From a bacterium (GTDB lineage: Bacteria > Patescibacteriota > Minisyncoccia > Phycocordibacterales > UBA12079), in the NCBI GenBank assembly GCA_018401295.1, contig JAGYLJ010000007.1, positions 1-36,812 on the forward strand: a DNA stretch of 36,812 bases, in the 5' to 3' direction. The position numbers and the translations under genes are program-made. The notes below the pieces were generated by a model that did not search any database, was not told the DNA's origin, and saw nothing but the letters and a program-made list of their open reading frames with translations. Below are positions 32,283 through 36,812 of this stretch, piece after piece (positions within the stretch are counted from its first letter, which is position 1; the number at the start of each line of letters is the position of its first letter).

Positions 32283-32621
32283 TTAGGCAACCGTCTCTAA
32301 CTTTTTGGCAAGTTCTACATCTTGCCCAAAAGTTGAGAGATCTATTTTTCCTTGCCCTGCCAATCTTCCTCCGTTTACCCACCAACTTTTTGGTTGGTCT
32401 TCTGGGGAAATGATCACCTCTTTCCCCCCCTTCTTATCTTTTATGAAAAGGGACATTCCCTTTTCAGAGATATTGAGAAATTTTTTAAATCTCTCGTCCT
32501 CTGTGTTCCAACTACCGTTTTCATGGTAGTAAGAACAAACATTTATTATACTGTCATCCCATGGACAGGAAGACTTATAATAAAAGCCAGAGGGGACGAA
32601 GGACACCCCTCCCAGCTCCAT
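32283..32621 (-). CDS. Cassette 3 gene: 112-aa protein, unknown
   Basis: 112 aa, no signal or membrane segment. Aromatic-rich N-terminal half (FVPSGFYYKSSCPWDDS, VCSYYHENGSW), a charged middle (ERFKKFLNISEKGMSLFIKDKKGGKEVIIS) and KSWWVNGGRLAGQGKIDL. Two cysteines only. No family recognised. AGGA lies 5 bases before the ATG, weaker than in the other cassettes. The plus-strand frames over it lack starts with binding sites. Confidence 0.6.
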   Translation of the reverse strand: MELGGVSFVPSGFYYKSSCPWDDSIINVCSYYHENGSWNTEDERFKKFLNISEKGMSLFIKDKKGGKEVIISPEDQPKSWWVNGGRLAGQGKIDLSTFGQDVELAKKLETVA

Positions 32622-32825
32622 TGTGTTCCTGGGTGTTCTCCAATAGGTTATGAAAACCCTTTCGAAGAGGGCCGAGGTTGAGATAACTTTATTCCGTCAC
32701 CAAGTAAATCTCTGATTGTTATACTTACTCAATCAACAATCAGCCCAACTTACTTGGTAACGAAATTAAAGAAAGAAAATCTAAGACTTTATGGACTTTT
32801 GACTTTATAGACTTTCGACTCTTCT
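32622..32825 (-). other. Structured 5' leader of the cassette 3 gene
   Basis: About 200 bases without an ORF. A nested hairpin lies at 32700-32757 (TTACTTGG/CCAAGTAA outside, CTGATTGTT/AACAATCAG inside). A 16-bp tandem repeat lies at 32785-32816 (GACTTTATGGACTTTT then GACTTTATAGACTTTC). Either may affect expression; neither matches a riboswitch I know. Confidence 0.5.
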
Positions 32826-32836
32826 AATCTGTATTA

Positions 32837-33060
32837 TTTACTCACCAGACTATTTCTGATGAGAATTTTTAAAGAACATCTCTCTTTATTGAGAGAGCTA
32901 TAAAAATAAGGGTTTTTCTTATTTTTATAGCTCTGCCAACAAAAATGGGCTTCTTCCGTGAGGAAGAAGCCCATTTTTGGCTATTTCGCAGAAATAGCCA
33001 TATTTTAAGCCATTTTTTTGCAAAAACTCCTTCCTCAAAGAATCTTTTATTTAGTTTTTA
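32837..33060 (-). other. Hairpin-dense common leader upstream of cassette 3
   Basis: No gene. Between the promoters and cassette 3 lie, in minus order: TGGCTATTTC/GAAATAGCCA (10 bp), AAAAATGGGCTTCTTCC with its perfect complement around TCAC (17 bp, 32978-32941), AGAGCTATAAAAATAAG with its perfect complement (17 bp, 32934-32894), then GTTCTTTAAA and a CTCATCAG hairpin (32863-32841), the same order as in the cassette linkers. Confidence 0.65.
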
Positions 33061-33071
33061 ACTCTGTTTAT

Positions 33072-33100
33072 ACTATAACACCTATCATTTTATTTGTCAA
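33072..33100 (-). promoter_or_regulatory. Array promoter 2 (tandem copy)
   Basis: Minus strand TTGACA (33100-33095), 17-base spacer, TATAGT (33077-33072). Very similar to promoter 1, including AATAAAA at the start of the spacer and GTGT before the -10 box. Confidence 0.8.
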
Positions 33101-33145
33101 GCTTTTCTGTCAATTAATTTACTTACCTTTCTTAACCACATTTAA

Positions 33146-33174
33146 ATGATAACACAGGTCGTTTTATTTGTCAA
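33146..33174 (-). promoter_or_regulatory. Array promoter 1
   Basis: Minus strand TTGACA (33174-33169), 17-base spacer, TATCAT (33151-33146). Perfect -35 box. It drives the cassette array leftward. Confidence 0.8.
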
Positions 33175-33190
33175 GCATTTTTCTTAATAA

Positions 33191-33219
33191 AAACAGGGGT
33201 GTTTAGAACACCCCTGTTT
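33191..33219 (-). terminator. Terminator of the 105-aa gene
   Basis: Perfect 13-bp AAACAGGGGTGTT / AACACCCCTGTTT hairpin, TAG loop, flanked by an A-tract on the left and a T-tract on the right. It isolates the array promoters from the gene upstream. Confidence 0.88.
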
Positions 33220-33248
33220 TTTTGTTTTGTGATATTCGCTAGAGTTAT

Positions 33249-33566
33249 TTATTCTGTCGAATTAATTAATTCATCAGCAATCAAATTAGCTCTCATTATA
33301 AGGTAGTCAGTACTATCGAAGTCCTCCCCTCTTTTGGTAGCTTCTTTCTCTGCTATTGTTCCCATGTTTATAAATTTTTGTTCATGCAAACCTAATGAGA
33401 TCTTCCCAGCGTCTATATCTTGGGCCAACTTAAAATTTCCTCTTTTCCCGAGAATCTCAACAACTGTGTCTTTTAAATTACCAACTTCTAATTCAGCGGT
33501 AGAAATCTCTGTTTCTAAATCTTTTTCTGGCTTATCAAAATTTTCAAAACTCATTGCTTCTTTCAT
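33249..33566 (-). CDS. Small acidic protein, unknown
   Basis: 105 aa, acidic and helical (ENFDKPEKDLETEISTAELE, KLAQDIDAGKISLGLHEQKF, FDSTDYLIMRANLIADELI). No signal, membrane segment or known motif. An internal ATG at 33554 is an alternative start. It lies divergent to the Xer gene and ends in a strong terminator. Confidence 0.55.
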   Translation of the reverse strand: MKEAMSFENFDKPEKDLETEISTAELEVGNLKDTVVEILGKRGNFKLAQDIDAGKISLGLHEQKFINMGTIAEKEATKRGEDFDSTDYLIMRANLIADELINSTE

Positions 33567-33659
33567 AATATTTTTTATTAGTGACTAATGAAAACATTTT
33601 AACATAATTTCCCAAAATAAAAATATTTTACTGATGTCGCACAATATTTATAGTTGAGA

Positions 33660-33665
33660 TATAAT
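33660..33665 (+). promoter_or_regulatory. -10 box of the Xer gene, leaderless type
   Basis: TATAAT, then 6 bases to ATG 33672. The -35 region (TCGCAC at 17 bases) is weak. It rules out the upstream in-frame TTG at 33654, which lies before the -10 box. Confidence 0.6.
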
Positions 33666-33671
33666 AAAGTT

Positions 33672-34592
33672 ATGAATTTGAAACAATTAAAAAGAGAGTA
33701 CTTAGAATATTTAGAAATAGAAAGAGGTCGGAGTCTCAAAACCGTCGAAAACTATGATAGATATCTTAGTAGTTTTCTTAACTTTGCTAAGATGGAAGAA
33801 CCACAAGCTATTAGTGACGAAGTGGTTAGACAATATCGCCTCTGGCTAAATCGTCAAACGACTCACACTGACGATACTCTCAAAAAAAGAACTCAGAATT
33901 ATTATCTGATAGCTCTGCGAGGCTTTTTGAAATACTTAGTGAAAAGAGAGATTAAATCTCTCCCACCAGAGCGAATTGAATTAGCTAAAGTCTCAGAGAG
34001 ATCTCTTGATTTAATCTCGGCTGAAGAGTTAAAAAGACTTCTAGATGCCCCTGATAATAAGGATATAAAGGGCCTAAGAGATAAGGCTCTTTTAGAATTG
34101 TTGTTTTCTACTGGTCTGCGGGTGTCTGAATTATGTGCCTTAAATAGTGATATGGATTTGAAAAAGGATGAAATGTCAGTACGGGGTAAAGGTGATAAGG
34201 TGAGAGTAGTTTTCTTTTCTGATGAAGCTAAACAGGCCGTAAAAGAATATTTATCTAAACGTAAGGATATGAATGATGCTTTGTTTACCTCATTGAACTC
34301 TAAAATTAAGAAGCCCATAAACCTACGGACGGGCAAGGAAGAAAGTCGGCTGACTCCCCGCTCGGTAGAAAGGTTGGTTAAACAGTATGCGATTAAAGCG
34401 GGCATTACTAAGAAAGTTACACCCCATATTATCCGCCATTCTTTTGCTACTGATCTGTTGCAGAATGGTGCAGATTTGCGTTCTGTGCAAATGATGTTGG
34501 GACATTCTAATATTTCTACTACTCAGATTTATACCCATATGACAGACAAACATTTGAGAGAAACTCATAAGAAGTTTCATAACAAACAATAA
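33672..34592 (+). CDS. xerD: XerC/XerD-type tyrosine recombinase
   Basis: 306 aa, typical length. N-terminal SAM-like core-binding domain (YLEYLEIERGRSLKTVENYDRYL, about 10-95), then the catalytic domain. Active-site residues are all present: R150 (STGLRVSEL), K173 (RGKGDK), H252 and R255 (PHIIRHSFA), H278 (LGHSNIS), nucleophile Y287 (QIYTH). Single Xer enzymes in small genomes resolve chromosome dimers at dif. It is most likely the housekeeping enzyme, but it lies 0.5 kb from the cassette array promoters, and mobile elements often use host Xer. XerC versus XerD (or XerH/XerA) is not resolved. Confidence 0.92.
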   Translation: MNLKQLKREYLEYLEIERGRSLKTVENYDRYLSSFLNFAKMEEPQAISDEVVRQYRLWLNRQTTHTDDTLKKRTQNYYLIALRGFLKYLVKREIKSLPPERIELAKVSERSLDLISAEELKRLLDAPDNKDIKGLRDKALLELLFSTGLRVSELCALNSDMDLKKDEMSVRGKGDKVRVVFFSDEAKQAVKEYLSKRKDMNDALFTSLNSKIKKPINLRTGKEESRLTPRSVERLVKQYAIKAGITKKVTPHIIRHSFATDLLQNGADLRSVQMMLGHSNISTTQIYTHMTDKHLRETHKKFHNKQ

Positions 34593-34666
34593 ACATCAAT
34601 GATGTTTAAATTTTCAATTTCTAATTTCTAATTTTCAATAAATTTTCAATGTTTAAATGTTCAATG

Positions 34667-34699
34667 AAAACGAATTTTGGCGAAGCCAAAATTCGTTTT
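34667..34699 (+). terminator. Terminator of the Xer gene
   Basis: 15-bp AAAACGAATTTTGGC / GCCAAAATTCGTTTT stem with GAA loop and T-tract. Its core ATTTTGGC-RAA-GCCAAAAT is shared with the terminator at 15711-15739. Confidence 0.88.
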
Positions 34700-34715
34700 T
34701 TAAAAATTAAAAATT

Positions 34716-34801
34716 CATAGAAATGTTCTAAAGGACATTTCTATGAGTTATCCACAGTGTGTCCTTTACAGTGTCCTTTATATAATTTATCATAAAGGAC
34801 A
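34716..34801. repeat. Hairpin plus four AAAGGACA/TGTCCTTT copies and a DnaA-box match
   Basis: CATAGAAATG/CATTTCTATG hairpin at 34716-34745. AAAGGACA or its complement occurs at about 34731, 34760, 34772 and 34794; the last two pair as TGTCCTTTA/TAAAGGACA. TTATCCACA (34748-34756) matches the DnaA-box consensus. The stretch 34593-35040 holds no gene. Confidence 0.55.
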
Positions 34802-34925
34802 GTTGGTTCTTTGAAATGTAGTTTATAAGTTCATAATTTTTGTTTATGTAGTTAATTTGTTCTTTCGTTTGTTCTTTTGTGAAGAAAATTAAAAGAAGGC
34901 CTCTGTTTTCTTTTATACATATATA

Positions 34926-34959
34926 AGCCCCGTCCGTTATAAGGAAGGGGCTTTTTTTT
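34926..34959 (+). terminator. Orphan terminator
   Basis: AGCCCC.TCC / GGA.GGGGCT hairpin followed by T8 on the plus strand. No CDS ends here; the Xer gene already has its own terminator 230 bases upstream. It may end a small RNA from about 34800-34959. Confidence 0.65.
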
Positions 34960-34980
34960 GTTTAATAATGTTTGAGAAAC

Positions 34981-35011
34981 AAAAACTTAGACCTCGAAGG
35001 GCTAAGTTTTT
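34981..35011. terminator. Bidirectional hairpin reusing the 13601 stem
   Basis: AAAAACTTAG / CTAAGTTTTT outer stem identical to 13601-13630, with a different inner part (ACCTCGAAGGG). It lies between the orphan terminator and the cca gene. Confidence 0.6.
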
Positions 35012-35040
35012 CGAAAGTTTTCATGTGAAACGACGATTTA

Positions 35041-35071
35041 AATAATTTGGTAATCGGATTACCAAATTATT
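35041..35071 (-). terminator. Hairpin at the cca stop codon
   Basis: Perfect 14-bp AATAATTTGGTAAT / ATTACCAAATTATT with CGG loop; the cca stop (35067-35069) is inside it. The 19-base core is shared, but for one loop base, with the hairpin at 32008-32026 in the cassette array. Confidence 0.6.
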
Positions 35072-36542
35072 TTACCCAGTGTTTGTCGCGGATAGCTTTT
35101 ATCTCCTTAGCTTCCCTCTCGTCTTTTTTTTCTTTTCCTTTTTCTCCTAATTCCTTTAATTCTGCCAGAGGCAGTTTTGAGAGTTCTTTTGTTCTTTTTT
35201 CTAGGTATTTAATGGTATTTAATTTAGGATCGTCTAAGATTTCTTCCATAAGAGCATTCAGAATAAAACCTATTTTAGGTCCAGGTGTTTCCCGTGTAAC
35301 ATCTATAATGCGATTTCCGTCTATTTTAAGCATTTTCACCGAGACAGGGTCTTTCATAGCTTCCTCTATCATAGCCTTATATTTTCTTAATCTATAAGGG
35401 TTTTCCTTAGGTCTCCCCATTCCAATTCTGTCACAAGCCCTTAATTTCATTAAATCCCATACATTTTCTGGCCCAACATTGCTTATAATTCGCCTTACAG
35501 CTGAAAGCGTTATTTGGTCTATGTCTGAGAAAAATAGGTGATTTCTGACTAACTTAGTAACAATATCAATGGTTTGGTTGGGATATCTCAATCTAGTTAA
35601 GATTTCACGTGAAACTCTTTCCCCTACTACATCATGGCCATAAAAGGTGGATTCTCCTTTTTCTTGGTTCCACCTTTTAGTATGTGGTTTTGCTATATCA
35701 TGCAATAAAGCAGATAACCTTATATTTAAAGGCCAATTTTTGTCGGCTGAATGTTGTAAAGCTCTTAAATTATGTTCCCAAATCGTATAAATATGGGCTC
35801 CCTTTTGGGTTTCTCCTATACCTTTCTCTAATTCTGGGATAATATATTGTAAAATACCTAGTTTTTGAGCCAAAATTATTCCATCCATGGGTTTTTCAGA
35901 CATCAATATTTTATTAAATTCCTCACGGATTCTTTCTTGGGAGATGTTTTTCAAATTATCAGCAAATTTTACAATTGATTCTTCTGTTTTTCCTTCAATA
36001 ATAAAGTCTAATTCGACAGAAAAACGAATAGTTCTCAATAAACGAAGGGCATCCTCACTAAAACGATCTTCTGGTTTGCCGACAGTTCTGATAGTTTTAT
36101 TCTTTAGATCTTCTTGTCCTTTATAAAGGTCAACTAATGTTTCGGATGAAACGTTATAGGCTATTGCGTTTATTGTAAAATCCCTTCTTTTTAGGTCATC
36201 TTCCAGTTTATCACTAAAGGAAACTGAATCAGGATGTCGGTTGTCCGAATAACCACTTTCTAGACGATATGGTGTTATTTCTATGGTTTTAAGTGTTTCT
36301 TCTGATGTTTCATCTGAAACAACCCCAACTGTACCAAATTCATTTTCATAAAAACTATGCTCAAAAAGACCAATAATCTGTTCTGGCTTGGCATTTGTTG
36401 TTATATCCCAATCTTTTGGTTTTCTTTTTAATAAAAGGTCGCGAACACAACCTCCTACTAAATAAGCTTCAAAACCTGCTGTTTCAAGGGTTTTTGTTAC
36501 ACGTGTAACCTCTTGGGGAATTTTTAGACTTAGATTTTTCAT
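35067..36542 (-). CDS. cca: CCA-adding tRNA nucleotidyltransferase with HD domain
   Basis: 491 aa. Class II nucleotidyltransferase head: LVGGCVRDLLLKRKPKDWDITTNA (about 29-52, DxD catalytic pair), then RRDFTINAIAYN (about 118-129) and the EDALRLLRTIRFSVELDF (about 163-180) neck motif. An HD domain follows with LLHDIAKPHTKR (about 279-290) and the later HD-type YGHDVVGER. The C-terminal 50 residues are highly charged (KELGEKGKEKKDEREAKEIK). It builds or repairs the tRNA 3' CCA end. The HD domain suggests added phosphodiesterase/phosphatase activity. Confidence 0.94.
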   Translation of the reverse strand: MKNLSLKIPQEVTRVTKTLETAGFEAYLVGGCVRDLLLKRKPKDWDITTNAKPEQIIGLFEHSFYENEFGTVGVVSDETSEETLKTIEITPYRLESGYSDNRHPDSVSFSDKLEDDLKRRDFTINAIAYNVSSETLVDLYKGQEDLKNKTIRTVGKPEDRFSEDALRLLRTIRFSVELDFIIEGKTEESIVKFADNLKNISQERIREEFNKILMSEKPMDGIILAQKLGILQYIIPELEKGIGETQKGAHIYTIWEHNLRALQHSADKNWPLNIRLSALLHDIAKPHTKRWNQEKGESTFYGHDVVGERVSREILTRLRYPNQTIDIVTKLVRNHLFFSDIDQITLSAVRRIISNVGPENVWDLMKLRACDRIGMGRPKENPYRLRKYKAMIEEAMKDPVSVKMLKIDGNRIIDVTRETPGPKIGFILNALMEEILDDPKLNTIKYLEKRTKELSKLPLAELKELGEKGKEKKDEREAKEIKAIRDKHWVK

Positions 36543-36812
36543 TGTTTTTGTTCTTTATAAAGGATTCGCACACAAGTCACTAATGATTTTGTTGGTGCTT
36601 CGCACTTCAAAATCATAAGTGTTTGCGTCCTCCTATTTCCCAACTCGCTTCGCTCGCTATGGGAAATTTTTTGCTTCGCAAAAATTGGATAAAAAACAAA
36701 GCAGTTTGTTTTTTTATCCCCGCCTTATAGTTGCTCCTTGCAGTTGCAACATATTCCGGCTTTCGCATCCTGCTCGAAAGCCAAGCAGTTGGATCGTTCC
36801 GAGTACACAACT
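36543..36812. other. Gene-free, hairpin-dense stretch at the window end
   Basis: No supported CDS or tRNA. Stems seen: ATGATTTTG/CAAAATCAT with an inner GTGC-TTC-GCAC (36583-36616), TTTCCCA/TGGGAAA (36636-36666), TTTTTGC-TTC-GCAAAAA (36668-36684), GGATAAAAAACAAA with its near-complement (36687-36719) and GGCTTTCG/CGAAAGCC (36758-36782). An open frame on the minus strand (36613-36810) runs through all of them without a binding site and is not accepted. Confidence 0.55.

Larger units (their letters stand above)
32161..32836 (-). repeat. Cassette 3, bounded by inverted 10-11-mers
   Basis: AATACAGATT at 32162-32171 (preceded by C instead of T) and AATCTGTATTA at 32826-32836 enclose one gene, a 98-bp structured element and a long structured leader. 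Confidence 0.8.

Noticed and set aside
32841-32863. CTGATGAG, a hammerhead-ribozyme core word
   Set aside because: No matching GAAA segment and third stem at the right places; the word is explained by the linker hairpin.
33596-33630. A dif-like half-site (TTTAACATAA) next to the Xer gene
   Set aside because: Only the XerD-type arm matches; the other arm is poor, so I do not call a dif or integration site.
36613-36810. 65-codon minus-strand frame at the window end
   Set aside because: It crosses several hairpins, lacks a binding site and shows no protein-like pattern.
1-36812. Search by eye for tRNA genes, rRNA, CRISPR arrays and transposase genes
   Set aside because: No T-loop/acceptor pattern, no regular spaced repeat array and no DDE or HUH transposase-like frame was found; short divergent cases could be missed without software.

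Overview
The window looks like chromosome of a Patescibacteria/CPR bacterium, most likely Parcubacteria-like. Reasons: it is A/T-rich and uses the standard code with TGA as a stop. It has a split, minimal VirB4/VirD4/PrgI/TrbL-type secretion locus full of lineage-specific secreted proteins, and single compact copies of housekeeping genes. Many genes have a -10 box exactly 6-7 bases before the start codon, so their mRNAs should be leaderless. No tRNA, rRNA or CRISPR array was seen.

Layout. 1-11106 (minus) is one long type IV secretion-like operon. It reads TSP3-repeat membrane protein, 723-aa secreted protein, VirB6/TrbL-like channel, 219-aa acidic protein, S23-type four-helix protein, PrgI, GIY-YIG nuclease, VirB4 N-terminal half, VirB4 ATPase, small membrane protein, Ig-like secreted protein, and a VirB2-like pilin cut by the window edge. 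11148-15594 holds rsmA, a UbiA-family membrane protein and a UvrD/PcrA helicase. 15765-21250 (minus) is a second secretion-related group: VirD4-like coupling ATPase, LysM membrane protein, and a small acidic protein. 21385-25119 holds a LysM-M23 peptidase, a decayed peptidase E-like gene, a TrpR-family regulator between two very long trp-operator-like palindromes, and a ComM/YifB ATPase. 25287-29772 (minus) holds rpsO, a NYN-domain protein, pnp, a membrane protein and a DksA-like protein. 33249-36542 holds a small acidic gene, a Xer recombinase and a CCA-adding enzyme.

The unusual part is 29.9-33.2 kb. Downstream of two tandem near-identical sigma70-type promoters lie three cassettes of small genes (7 ORFs of 55-112 aa, all minus). 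Each cassette is bracketed by the same 11-mer in inverted orientation (TAATACAGATT at one end, AATCTGTATTA at the other; six copies in all, one with a changed first base). Between cassettes lies a conserved linker of 130-203 bp with paired stems whose sequences change while pairing is kept. Compared with the rest of the window, the array is richer in G+C, has strong Shine-Dalgarno sequences before most genes, and contains several long perfect hairpins. Two of the proteins have the layout of filamentous-phage coat proteins or VirB2 pilins. No recognisable replication, packaging or transposase gene is present. I regard this as the best candidate for an undescribed element: a structured small-gene cassette array or phage-satellite-like island.
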